From: Bactericera cockerelli
Lineage: Eukaryota; Arthropoda; Insecta; Hemiptera; Triozidae
DNA: 64,000 nt
Reading direction: 5' to 3'
Assembly: GCA_024516035.1 (NCBI GenBank)
Contig: CM044964.1
Span: 20,032,931 to 20,096,930 of the forward strand
In this document: in pieces, positions 35,301-41,723 of the stretch
Layout of the letters: the number at the start of each line of letters is the position of its first letter
Numbering within the stretch: position 1 is the first letter of the stretch
The notes under the pieces: generated by a model
Databases searched by the model: none
Told to the model about the DNA's origin: nothing
The model's input: only the letters and a program-made list of their open reading frames with translations
Made by a program: the position numbers and the translations under genes

Positions 35301-38300
35301 TTGTACTACAAAACAAAAAACGGTGTTGGGCGCGAAGAGGTTATTACGTTTCTTATTATAATTCTTTTTTATATAACTTATAAATTTATATATATAAAAT
35401 AATTAAAACATTATTTGACAAATTAACGGGCATAGCCCATGTTTACTGTAACCTCCTTGTTGTTGTTGTTGTTGTTGTAGCCAGCTTGGCTACAGCTGGA
35501 GGGGGGAATGATGGTCTCCAGCCAACTTTATTTCAAAGTTGGATCGTCCTGAATCACATATTTCTATGTGCAATCAACCATCGTGAGGACTTGGACTTTT
35601 TCTTTAAAGCCATTAAACCCTCAGGAAACTACAAGCTAGCCTGGCTTGTAAGGGTTGGCTAGTCTGTTCTCTGTTTATAGTCCTCTAGCGGGACACTGGT
35701 CTTCTCCCTGTTTAACGTCCCCCAGCCAGACGAGTAACCTCCTCAGTAACTTCTGTTTGTTTCTGTCTCAGTGTGTCGTTTTTTTTTTGTCCTATTTACC
35801 TCATAACACTTGATAGGCATCTGTGTGTCCTGGCAGCTGGTAGCTATGAGGAAGTGTCCATTCTTGGCGAAAGCTATGTCCACACTAGTGATCTCGTATC
35901 GCGTCACGGCGAGGGATTCCGCCGCTGTTACGAGGGTGGTGTTGTTGTGAGAGGTCTTCGTGAGGACTATGACTCCTATCAAACCTGAATAAGAATGTAT
36001 TTATTTATTTATTTGGTAAACTGACGGGAACTACCCATTATACAATTGAGACCCTATGAAAAATACAATTTAAAAAATATCAATAACAAGAGACATTTAA
36101 AAAAAAAAAAAAAAAAAATTAAATTAAAATTAAAAGTTAAATGTACTTTAATGTAATAATAATTTCACAAAAAATGTATTTTTTTGCTTTTTTTAAGAAA
36201 ATGTATATTTTTTTTATTATTATCATTTACTTTAGTGTGCCGACAACTTATACATATATGATATACAAAAAAATTGCGGTGCAAAAAATTTAAGAAGATT
36301 TTTTGTTGTTGTTGTAGAAAATGTATACATTAATTTTTTGTGCAAAAAAATTATTGTTCTTATAATATAGATCCATTGATTACATCCGATATGAATGAGT
36401 TGATTTGGAGTTTGTTTATGTTTTATAATAATACATAACTCCTGTGTTATCAGTCATAATAATGATAGTAAAAAAAAAGTTTTTTTAGACATACAATCTT
36501 CTCATTTCTTTTTGTAAGTAGATACTATTGCATTTTTTAAATTGAAGTAGAGATTCCATAATTAAAAAATCAACGTTTTATTTATTTATAAGTAAAACAA
36601 GGTCATCTTCTCTTTTTATCGGAAGCACTGATAATATGTTTCCAGCATCGCCTCTTTGAGTGGCAATGCTGATTTGTTGAATTAGAAATTCACTGGCCTT
36701 GGTGTTTCCAGTTTTTTCTATGAACCTTTTTCTAATTTCTTTGATCCAACGTTTTCATTTTTCACAAAATATTCCCATGCTTTCTACTGCAAGGGCAATG
36801 AATATCAAGCCCCTTGATTTTATATGGCAAACATCTTGATGGTGTGTCACCATTGTACCATGGACCAGAGGACAAAGTGTGGTTTGGGATTTGTCCTAAC
36901 TAAAGGGCGGGGTTATTCCCTAAGGCAATCTCTTCTACCCAACCCTTTAGAAAAAGTTACCTTTAGGTATTGTAATAATGTAAATTTATTTTAGTTTTTT
37001 TACAATTTTTGTGGCTCTCCCCCTAAGGAATACTTCTCGTATTTTTTTTTTTTTTTTAAGGTAAGTGTGCCCCGGAACCGCTTTCGCATTACTTCAGGGC
37101 ACTTTACCTTTACATGCATGCCATTCCGGAAACGGAAAATTTCGGTCAGAAATTTCCGCTCCGGCCGGGATTCGAACCCGCAACCTCCGGGTCAGTAACC
37201 AATGTTCTTAACCACTGAGCCACGGAGGTCGGCTTAGAAAAAAGTACGAGACTCGTTAGTTGAGTTGTCTTTTTTAAATGCCCAATGTGTTACCTGTCTT
37301 GGATATCACAATGCAACCCTCCAGCGCACAGCCTCCTCTCTGCCTCACCGAGGGAGCAAAGCGCAGGTAGTTGAACTTCTCATAGTAGGACACCGAGTCC
37401 TTCTTGTCTGTCATGAGACAGAGCTGAAAGCAGAAGGTCAGAACATTATGTCACAATTCAAAGTTTCCTGAATTGTATATTTGTTTTTATTGATTTTTTT
37501 TTTTTTTTTCTAACTTTTTTATTATTCATCCTAGATGAGGTTTGTGACATATCAAATCCAATGATTTTGAGGTGCTAATTACGAATTTGGCATTCATTTT
37601 TTGCTATCTCTTACCGTTGAGTCACCAGTGGCGGAATTCGACTTCTTTTTGGGGGATAAGGAAAGTCGAGTGACATCACACCAGATTTTTTTTTAATATC
37701 TATCAATTGATGGTGGGTACGTAGTACTTATTTGATGATACATTATGTAAAATGTCTGTCATTATGTAAAATGTCCATTTACCTTCTCTAATAAGGTAAA
37801 ATAACCTCTTATAAACCTGGATATAGGAGAAAAAATTCCAGTCCCTTGAGTTCTCTTATATCCAAGTTTTACTGCACCTAAATTTAAGAACTAGTTGATT
37901 AAACTGATCAGAGCTCACTTCAGAGTTCACTTAAAGGAAGAACAGTTTAGGTAACTATCCAAATTAAAAAAAAAAAATGATGCAAACCAGATTATTTTAC
38001 ATTTCTTAGTTTAAAATGTCTAAATGGACATATAAGTCCTAATTGGGCAGTGTAAATGAGGTGATATTATTATTATTACCTTGTTTCCTGAATGGAAGAA
38101 AGCACCTCCCAAGATATGCTCTGACTCAAAAGAAGTGGATCCAAGAAGAACCCAATCATTGAACATGTGGTCGTTCATCGTGTAGATGGAGACATTGCCC
38201 AAGCAGTCTCCAATGAGAATGTATGTGCCGTAGATATTCCATTCCAGTGTGGTAACTGTCCATTTGCTAGACATAACTCTGTAATGAATAGCTCAGTGGT

Positions 38301-39967
38301 TAAGCACTCGCTGGCCATGCGGAAGGTCTCTGGTTCGAACCCCCACGCCAACAAAAAAATGTATTCAAAATTTGGTTACAGTTGTTTGTAAGGGATACCT
38401 TCCGTTACAATTGTATTGACCCAGCACCTAAATGGGAAGTATTGTGTCACTTCTCGCCCATCCAAGGGGAGGCATACTACGGGATGGGTAGGTTAAATCA
38501 TAGACCACAAGCGCCTACAGTAGCTCCTGTTTCATAGCTACAAAATAAAAAAAGGCACATCATTGCACAGGCAGTCTTTGATTAGAATGTACATGTCGTA
38601 CATATTCCATTTCAGAGTAGTAACACATGTCCAATTCCTAGACACAACAATGAAACATGATTTTTTTTCTTCTCATTAATATATTGTGGTCATGAAACAG
38701 CAGCTATTGTTCTCTTCTTCATGTCCTGTGTTGCAGAATGTATTATGTAGTTTACAAATAAAGTGATAATTAATAATAATAATAATAATATACTGAAATA
38801 TTTAACAGTTGAGGGACAGTTGAAGTTGGCTGGTGACCATAACTCCATATTATGAATAAAAATAACTAGCTGATATTACTTACTTGTGGTACTGCCATGG
38901 CACATTCAGATCAGCCACATAGACATGAGATGCCCATGTGGTGTTGGTCGTGTCATTGATCTCTGTCCTAGTGGTCCAAGCTACTGTATTCTTTGTGGAT
39001 ATGGTGATCAAACAGTTGTCTTCAATAAGCCTGAAATATTATTCAATAATTCATTATTCCTAAAACTTTAACAAACAAGTAGACCGACATGTTTTATTTT
39101 AGGTTTTTTAAAAATTATTTACAGTTTATAAGTTTGTCATTATAATAATAATAATAATAATAGAAAATCTTATAAGGGCAAAGTTTTATAAGTAAAGCTA
39201 TTAAGCCCAGAACAAAATTATGAGGTTATGTTATACAATTGATGCACTATTTAACAGAGAAAAAATCATCAATTTTAGCTTTGAATGAGTTTGTGGATGG
39301 AGCATTAATCATGGTATTAATAAATGACAAACTTATAAACTGTAAAAAAAAAAAAAAAAATTACTAAGATGTAGTTCTAATGACAAATACTCATGTATTT
39401 TTTTAGTATTTTATTTAGAGGAGACCAGGCAGGAGAGAGTTAGTGGTAATTTTTCTAATAGTATTGAAGAGTTACTAATCTATATTATTGTACATGTTCC
39501 TCTTCAATGTTGATACTTTGATTAAATATTTTGTGTGATGATTTTTCAAACCTTTTGGCTTCTATTTTCTTCAATTATTCAGATGGATACCAGTCCCAAT
39601 TAATCTGGATTAACTATGATATGCTTTGCCCTTATTGATTTAATATTATAATTACATTGTCCCTCTATATGAGATAAAGTCTTTTTCTAATCTTATTTTT
39701 TTCCCTTGATATCTAATGTCTAATTGTTTTTTTAATTCTTTTTTTTTCTGATGGGTCATTAATAATTATATGTCAAGACTATTATTTTGCCAAATAAAAT
39801 AAAAGAAACTATTCTACAGCAAAAGTAGTGTGTATGACCATAGAAGTTGATATGTACCACTATGAACTAATAAAAAATAGATGAATAAAAAATACAATAA
39901 ATTACCATTCATTTTCATGTTGTGATCTGGAAGAGCTTTTCCTGGAAACGCCATAGACAAGATCCAT
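11773..39967 (-). CDS. MED16: Mediator complex subunit 16 (15 coding exons, complete, 817 aa)
   Basis: Minus-strand exons M1-M15: 39906-39967, 38884-39030, 38080-38278, 37294-37423, 35800-35984, 35033-35126, 33985-34114, 25279-25504, 22642-22873, 19622-19786, 18886-18990, 18149-18345, 16193-16369, 13441-13578, 11773-12039. They sum to 2454 nt and every phase joins. MED16 is a Mediator tail-module subunit that relays activators to Pol II in the nucleus. N-terminal WD40-like propeller: ISTKNTVAWTTR, TLEWNIYGTYILIGDCLGNV, SVDIAFAKNGHFLIATS. C-terminal helical part: GFDPWDILISLRPNMLEAVC, SLQSLQQLIQWIANLALSII, LRELLVIIRIWGLLRSSCLP, DETLVDECAVLQNQ. The C-terminus has a CTRC...CPCGG cysteine cluster near TAAVRAWEGRW. 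These blocks match animal MED16 in order. Start ATG 39965-39967 gives MDLVYGVSRKS; a leader exon probably ends at an acceptor near 40002. M8 has a weak gtgctt donor. Confident. Confidence 0.95.
12185..12370 (-). repeat. SINE-D, minus orientation
   Basis: It is nearly identical to 3290-3487: ttcctcacgaggtatgagtg, the B-box side ggtgatcgaacccaggtcac, and tagcgcgcttactcactctg. It lies in the last MED16 intron. Confidence 0.65.
12384..13100. other. Intronic DNA of MED16 intron M14-M15: poly-T led element and old repeats
   Basis: A T-run (about 12389-12414) leads a non-coding element holding an inverted repeat catagcctaa/ttaggctatg-like pair (about 12512-12550). About 12645-12905 is a damaged copy of the repeat found complete at 35456-35735 (aaccacatatttctctgtgc, then ttgcagggttggctagtccg). 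No coding sequence is seen. Confidence 0.45.
13105..13375 (+). repeat. Interspersed repeat with internal 38-bp tandem units
   Basis: It begins atagggtggcgtcatcgtga; copies occur at 57085-57230 (+), 58600-58745 (-) and 59715-59760 (-). The end, gtctactccctgtttatagt plus cccccagccagactgctg, is reiterated five times here but once elsewhere. So even an interspersed element expanded locally. Confidence 0.7.
13488..14197 (-). repeat. MED16 M14 acceptor-side array (five acceptors)
   Basis: On the gene strand the unit is (TTCTA)n, then ctattgttacag|gaggcgg, then about 91 nt of exon M14 up to agtccctttcc. Four extra copies (about 13646-13748, 13782-13885, 13926-14031, 14091-14195) lie upstream of the real exon. 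Each breaks off at agtccctttcc and enters the next TTCTA run, without a donor. The two distal copies share two base differences from the proximal ones, which gives an order of duplication. Beyond 14200 the sequence is CT-rich on the gene strand. Confidence 0.93.
14380..16240 (-). repeat. MED16 M13 donor-side array (about 18 donors), interrupted by insertions
   Basis: Unit of 61-62 bp. On the gene strand it is ctgtataaactcctctcccg, catgacttttcactctcag, then donor gtaatgattataacagaac and cac. The genuine exon end is 16193. About 17 further copies run downstream to 14380. The array is split by about 300 bp at 14630-14935, by poly-T led segments at 15154-15330 and 16086-16165, and by an element at 15408-15590. 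The copies are otherwise almost identical. Confidence 0.93.
16515..16655 (+). repeat. SINE-B copy
   Basis: Head ccgacctcagtagcttgatc, B box ggtggttcaactcccggttt, and tail tgtgatatcacgaaagatga. It lies antisense to MED16 in intron M12-M13, between acceptor-side fragments of M13. Confidence 0.7.
16674..16785 (-). repeat. Two acceptor-side fragments of MED16 exon M13
   Basis: Two pieces, 16679-16735 (tctcgcagggtgttgaggac through gatgtcgta|ctgaaat) and 16752-16780, repeat the 5' end of M13. The first still has its acceptor. An AT-rich unit (ataatatttatt) separates them. They lie upstream of M13, as with other acceptor-side copies. Confidence 0.8.
17205..17490 (-). repeat. SINE-C, minus orientation, nearly complete
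   Basis: The T-run end and gtagccatgaaacaggagct come first, then cttcccaattaggtgctggg, tttttggtcggcgcgggggt and B box ggttcgaacccgggatcttc. The tRNA-like A box follows (reverse: ttaaccactgagctattcat). Confidence 0.75.
17545..17755 (-). repeat. SINE-A, minus orientation, nearly complete
   Basis: It starts with aataataatatcgcctcatt and ends ccactgagctaccgggacag. B box: gctgggtttcgaacccgcga. It is the reverse complement of the full copies at 54085 and 62318. Confidence 0.75.
18380..18880. other. Intron M11-M12 of MED16: repeat fragments
   Basis: 18380-18490 holds part of a repeat also seen near 49320-49460 and 41170 (cggccctacccaggctgagg; gtgggtagctggtacgattc). A short AATAG/GAATA run and an AT-rich element (about 18515-18800) follow, then an AAT run next to the M11 donor. 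No coding sequence is seen. Confidence 0.4.
19460..19615. repeat. (GA)n microsatellite directly downstream of the MED16 M10 donor
   Basis: About 155 bp of GAGA with GGGA/AAAGA interruptions. On the MED16 strand it is a CT tract starting 7 nt after the donor of M10 (ccaacg|gtaagt). Confidence 0.95.
20100..20640 (+). repeat. Unclassified interspersed element
   Basis: It begins gaacacagtgagggagcgaa and includes cgcgataactcccgaccgta and ggtcggggccaaatgggggc. This is the non-coding style of an insect DNA element. No terminal repeats could be fixed by eye. Confidence 0.35.
20870..21075 (-). repeat. SINE-C partial copy
   Basis: A poly-T lead is followed by atttcgtagccatgaaacag and cttcccatttaggtgctggg, ending at gcaccggaaggtatccctta. 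The tRNA-like end is missing. It lies inside the M9 donor-side array. Confidence 0.65.
21402..21842. mobile_element. 441-bp MITE with about 138-bp terminal inverted repeats
   Basis: Left end cagggtggtccagaaagttt and right end aaactttttggaccaccctg are inverted copies. The match continues for about 138 bp (including catttccaacaaaaatattc and cattttgaaaatggcggcc-type segments) with only a few differences. The flanks are tatata on both sides. Copies of the host repeat at 22286-22440 lack it, giving an empty site. It has no coding capacity; the superfamily is unknown. Confidence 0.85.
23153..24020 (-). repeat. MED16 M9 acceptor-side array (13 extra copies)
   Basis: On the gene strand each unit is tctcgtgtccactcctcag|, then ctcgggttcacgagtgtgca, caacatgatatcctcaatgt and a linker. 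It repeats about every 60 bp upstream of the real exon edge (22873). Two copies (about 23613 and 23854) share the same 10-bp internal deletion and sit exactly four units apart, so a block of several units was re-duplicated. The sequence after atcctcaatgt is not M9, so no copy is a complete exon. Confidence 0.93.
24325..24560. repeat. DNA-element fragment shared with 10515-10735
   Basis: It shares gccactggtgactcaat, cagtaatcaggacctcgaaat-like and caagccccaaagtaaattgg with the cluster near 10.5 kb. An upstream CTA run (24290-24312) and a downstream T-run (24562-24583) border it. Confidence 0.5.
24833..24970 (+). repeat. SINE-B copy
   Basis: Head ccgacctcagtagcttgatg, B box ggtggttcaagtcccggttt, tail gtagttgtgatatcacgaaa. 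It lies antisense in MED16 intron M8-M9. Confidence 0.7.
24966..25222. other. Inverted-repeat element in MED16 intron M8-M9
   Basis: The ends are inverted copies: tcgccgctagaaagtcaaag at the left and ctttgacattctagcggcga at the right, with gaggcgtaagtga and tcacttacgcctc continuing the pairing. The interior carries two further catacgcc motifs. It is fold-back DNA of MITE type, with no coding capacity. Confidence 0.65.
25495..25750 (-). repeat. MED16 M8 acceptor-side array
   Basis: Short units on the gene strand, tctcgtctcgttacagtgtg then ttcaaaaag, are repeated about seven times upstream of M8 (exon edge 25504). Each copy keeps the TTACAG|TGTGTTC acceptor and only about 10 nt of exon. Confidence 0.8.
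25750..26930 (-). repeat. Inverse copies of the 11.1-kb element family, including a TA-flanked TIR element
   Basis: 25750-25925 and 26640-26795 are two copies of the same segment (caatcacgaggaagtattgt). Between and around them, 26088-26918 has roughly 85-bp terminal inverted repeats starting CTTCCGATAAATTTCTAATA. Both ends are flanked by TA (26086-26087, 26919-26920), the duplication type of Tc1/mariner. No transposase frame is seen. Confidence 0.6.
27798..31604 (+). CDS. Reverse transcriptase / restriction-like endonuclease of the R4/Dong-like element
   Basis: One uninterrupted frame. The ATG at 27798 (MSQSTQSRYNLRSR) is the likeliest start; an earlier ATG at 27699 is in frame, and the frame opens further upstream. 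Numbered from 27684, the order is: about 190-250 a Myb-like KWTDEMNREILKSF block; 580-900 the reverse transcriptase (NWKAPGPEKVHNFW, KKGNRSDPKNFRPISCLSTL, CYIDYVKAYDSIPHNW, catalytic LSYVDD at about 819-822). About 1115-1132 is a CCHC knuckle (CRKC...H....C). About 1200-1225 is RPDIIIL...KIIDIAVP, the PD-(D/E)XK-type endonuclease. There is no apurinic endonuclease, as expected for the R2/R4 group. The protein would nick the target and prime cDNA there. Codon use is AT-rich, unlike MED16. No frameshift is seen, so the copy may be recent. Confidence 0.9.
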   Translation: MSQSTQSRYNLRSRRNNVRTNTPENLDLSTEIPEQTHSQDLDSSTEILEQIYLRRQKQQHNAQILTSSSSDDNISDINDKNRYKTRIIYNSNRKESRNSFNSPRSSQNQNTSSSSHDDINNINSDHELQTTSGRQKKSRANTWKAVTRNENKPRLKWTDEMNREILKSFFYVNKGQDKNIPGVRIMLKNHFLDKYPHLDLTEQNCIDRKNYLLRKKLPFVEDIRNEAKKQFNSETNICLNIRNQIHNNPSEDNNLTNIPTITLDVSENILSTSDAITLTNVPDINEIFVNNLSKYENVQPTYRPGIPKLDRRKINNTKIEDLNKCIDNYLNDSSDLTKIHLAIYSAAVTYIENENLKLIQSNSGDDQINQITKTEPAWKARLEKSIQQMRSEFDSISEYLKGNRIYKIEKRMNIICKKYKVNIYRTNTLIALKDNLRQKIKYKGSRLSRYNKNEKRKIQNRNYIRDKKRFFSQLIDTNNKTNNNLTEADEKEFLDYWRNIWSKKDDACLRDNWISLIKEETNNLPGFDYNEIHINEISQSIKKSSNWKAPGPEKVHNFWIKYFSSTHRHITRCFKRCLENNVEFPEFLIKGKTTLIHKKGNRSDPKNFRPISCLSTLYKLFTNIISNKIYNYCDENNIIDEAQKGCAKGFLGCKHQMTIDAVILKQAQTMKRNLNICYIDYVKAYDSIPHNWLIEVLKLYKVCPKIITMLQYLMSLWTLDIYHEKRNIGHVNIRQGIFQGDTYSSLWFCLALNPLSTILKKSNIGYRPKIKESTRISHLSYVDDIKLFTESKDNLSSLINIAQQFSDDIKMKFGMDKCAIVNIKRGKVIQDDTPINNIIPLQPEVQYKYLGFMENESIDHKTLKSTFTEEYRKRLTKLLNTYLNGRNIIDAINTWAVPSLTYSFGILKWNESELEELDFLTRRLMCKFRMLHPRASIERLYLPRKEGGRGLIKIKLLCMKQELQIKDTIQKCEDEIMRKIVQVDKKYTPLNLSENMRPGNNPQTKEKLISDWKGKSLHGRYINLVHNENINKNESFNWLRIGYLHPETEGFYTAIQDKIIVTRNYEKYILKKDIIDKCRKCQQQGETIEHIMGGCSELANNKYLSRHNQVAKIIHQNLALEHKLVKNTIPFYKYSPEQVLENETSILYWDQPIQTDRSITCNRPDIIILNKISKTAKIIDIAVPLSHNIQKTENEKISKYQELKTEILKIWKLKAVTIIPIVMSTEGVVTKNFLNYLKMINVHHSRSVLIQKSIILQTCQLVRSFLNT
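31606..31635 (+). other. Perfect hairpin just after the retrotransposon stop codon
   Basis: TCATATGACCTAC (31606-31618), loop TTGT, GTAGGTCATATGA (31623-31635): a 13-bp perfect stem starting two nucleotides after the stop. It could be a 3' UTR structure recognised by the reverse transcriptase; that role is inference. Confidence 0.7.
32495..33675 (-). pseudogene. 5'-truncated CR1/Jockey-like LINE (RT C-terminal half)
   Basis: Minus-strand frame of about 280 codons from IFADDLKLSRVIDEPDDSLV (the FADD catalytic box) through HYHRDLGVIFDNKLQFDNHI and LVRTKLEYCSEVWGGIGASQ to MLFQNN and a stop at 32820. This is the thumb and C-terminal region of CR1/Jockey-group reverse transcriptases. Everything upstream of FADD is lost at a TTA repeat junction (about 33675). 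The 3' end is a short (TTCAA)n tail near 32500-32525. It is immobile but has no internal stop. Confidence 0.85.
34115..35032. other. MED16 intron M6-M7: old repeat fragments, no gene
   Basis: Two related segments (atttttatttatttaacaaa at 34140, attttatttttatttattaa at 34321) suggest a small duplication. About 34940-35030 resembles the end of the repeat at 49400-49460 (tctgtgcgaaaagtctgctc, caaccggaaatcgaactcag). Nothing coding is seen. Confidence 0.4.
35179..35340. mobile_element. 162-bp MITE with TTAT target duplication
   Basis: Perfect 15-bp terminal inverted repeats CCTCTTCGCGCCCAA / TTGGGCGCGAAGAGG, with TTAT directly before (35175-35178) and after (35341-35344). The 4-bp AT-only duplication suggests a piggyBac-like source with a relaxed TTAA target. 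It lies in MED16 intron M5-M6. Confidence 0.75.
35456..35735 (+). repeat. Interspersed repeat, best copy
   Basis: It starts with a TTG run and tagccagcttggctacagct, followed by caaccatcgtgaggacttgg and aagggttggctagtctgttc, and ends agtcccccagccagac-like. Other copies: 12645-12905, 40060-40160, 46975-47155 and 53340-53630 (minus). No coding frame is seen; it may be a SINE or a LINE tail. Confidence 0.6.
36597..36850 (-). pseudogene. Degraded LINE reverse transcriptase C-terminal remnant
   Basis: The minus strand reads KSRGLIFIALAVESMGIFCE, a stop, then KRWIKEIRKRFIEKTGNTKA, SEFLIQQISIATQRGDAGNI and LSVLP. The pattern (ALAVES..., TGNT...FLIQQISIATQRG) is the conserved tail of a group of invertebrate reverse transcriptases. 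About 85 codons with one stop; inactive. It lies in MED16 intron M4-M5. Confidence 0.6.
37062..37236 (-). repeat. SINE-E (tRNA-derived), minus orientation
   Basis: A poly-T lead, a body gtgccccggaaccgctttcg, B box ggccgggattcgaacccgca and an A-box side ccactgagccacggaggtcg. It is the only full copy in the window and lies about 60 bp from exon M4. Confidence 0.65.
37497..37690 (-). repeat. Inverse copy of the 10.5-kb element
   Basis: It is the reverse complement of 10450-10640: agtcaccagtggcggaattc, gacttctttttgggg, gataaggaaagtcg. It lies in MED16 intron M3-M4. Confidence 0.55.
38284..38555 (+). repeat. SINE-C, plus orientation
   Basis: tRNA-like head gaatagctcagtggttaagc (A box) and tctggttcgaaccccc (B box), followed by caaaatttggttacagttgt and the usual tail to gctcctgtttcatagctaca. 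It starts 6 bp from the M3 acceptor, so it occupies the M3 branch-point region on the opposite strand. Confidence 0.75.
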
Positions 39968-41723
39968 CTTGGTGAACACAAAGACAAAATTATGCTGATA
40001 TTCTGAAAATAAAAATTGAAATCGGCATAAATATCAATCAAATGTTAAGTTCTGGTTATAGTTGATGTAGCCAGCTTGGCTAGAACTGGTGATCTCCAGC
40101 CAACTTAAGTTGAAAGTTGGCTTGTTCCAAACCACATATTTTAGGTATGATCAACTAACCATCATGACAATGAATTGAGGCTACTACCAGCAGTCAGCCG
40201 CTACCCTATTTCCATCGTCCAACAGGTGTTGTGAAGGAGTAAAATAAATATAAGGACATGAAAACTTTATCGAATAAAAACTGATTCATCCCAGGTTGGG
40301 CTGGAATGCCAGCATCACTCTTGAGATTACTGGCTTCATTTGAGTCTTGACAGTCGGTTAGGTTTTGGGATGAATCTAGTGTACACAGAACTTACCAGTT
40401 ATTCTTATGCATTCTAAATATTGCTCCGAAAAAGAGAATTACTAGTCACAAAAAATATTATGGGAATTTCATCTCTTGAGAAGGAAAGCCTGCAATAATT
40501 TTGCAATACCATCTAGTAATCAAGGGTCTCGAAAATTCGGAAATCGAGAAACATAATTTTGAACTTCTGCGCCATTTCAAATGAACTCGCGTCATAGCGA
40601 GTAGAACGATAGCGAGTAGGATAGCGAGTAGGATAAAGAGTGTAACAAAAGCCGTATTTTTCTTTCAAACCAAAGTGGATTCAAATGGAATAAAATGTCA
40701 TTTTCTTTTGGAAGAGGAAAAATCTTCTTCCAGTTTGGTTAACCCGTGAGTGGTGTGATTTAAATTAAAAGAATGGCTAGTTAAAGAAGAAGTCAAATGG
40801 ATTTATAAAATTCTTGCTTTAATTTCTTTTATAGGTTAAATTTTCATTTTTCTATTGTTTATCTTTAAAAGTAGGTACCGAGACACATTTTTTTTCACGA
40901 ATAGTGGGGAAGCTAAACTTGGAAGAGAAAGGAAATATTTGGAAAAACCGAACCTATAATTTTTTGAATCCAAAAGAGAAACACGGTTAGAGAGTGTAGC
41001 GAATAGACTTCCATGATAAATGCCGCTAGAGTGCGCAGTAAATGAAAAGGGAGAATAAAAAAAACTTTATAAAATAAAAAAATAATTTTTTCAAAATAAT
41101 GTTATAAGTCCTCGTTCTGTCACTGAAGAACTGAACTTAGGCAACGTCTTGAAAGGGTGACCTTCCAAATTCGCACCTCAGCTAGGTTCTAATTTATTAT
41201 GCTGGCTATTCTCGGTCCCACTCAGGCTAGGGCTGGTTGAGCTTAATTTCAGTAGTAACTTTAGTGAAAATAGTGAGTTTACATCCAAAACAATACATAT
41301 AATATCAAGTAATATGATTTGATTGGATTATTTTTAATCTCACGGAAAACCCTCGATTAATAAAAATGTGAATCTTGAATAAAAAAACGTTCCCTTGGTG
41401 ATTTGAGATTTTGAGAATGGGACCCCTTCTAACCGAGAACACCCGAGTATTTCCGAAAAATTCGTTATCAGTTTGTTTACACATTTTTATGCAAAAAAAA
41501 GGAAACGCAAATTTTCAAATCAAGATTGAAAAACTTATACGTATACGTAAGAGATTTTCGTGTGTTTTCAGTTATTTCAGGCAATTGGAGAAGAAAAATG
41601 TTCATCTGATGGAAAAAGCTTCATCTATGGAAGCGTGTAAGCACAGTAACGTCTTTATAGACTAATACCGTGTTTAATTCGGCAGATTAAAATCATCATT
41701 ACAATACAAAACAAAAAGAAACA
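39968..41723. promoter_or_regulatory. Divergent MED16/GCC2 promoter region
   Basis: The 1.76 kb between the two ATGs holds the probable 5' UTR exons and promoters of both genes. On the MED16 side an acceptor ttttcag| precedes the ATG by about 35 nt (40002), so a leader exon lies upstream. 40590-40640 carries four reiterations of gatagcgagtagga-like sequence. No TATA box could be assigned. One repeat copy (40060-40160) is present; SINEs and exon-edge arrays are absent. Promoter status is inferred from gene layout alone. Confidence 0.4.
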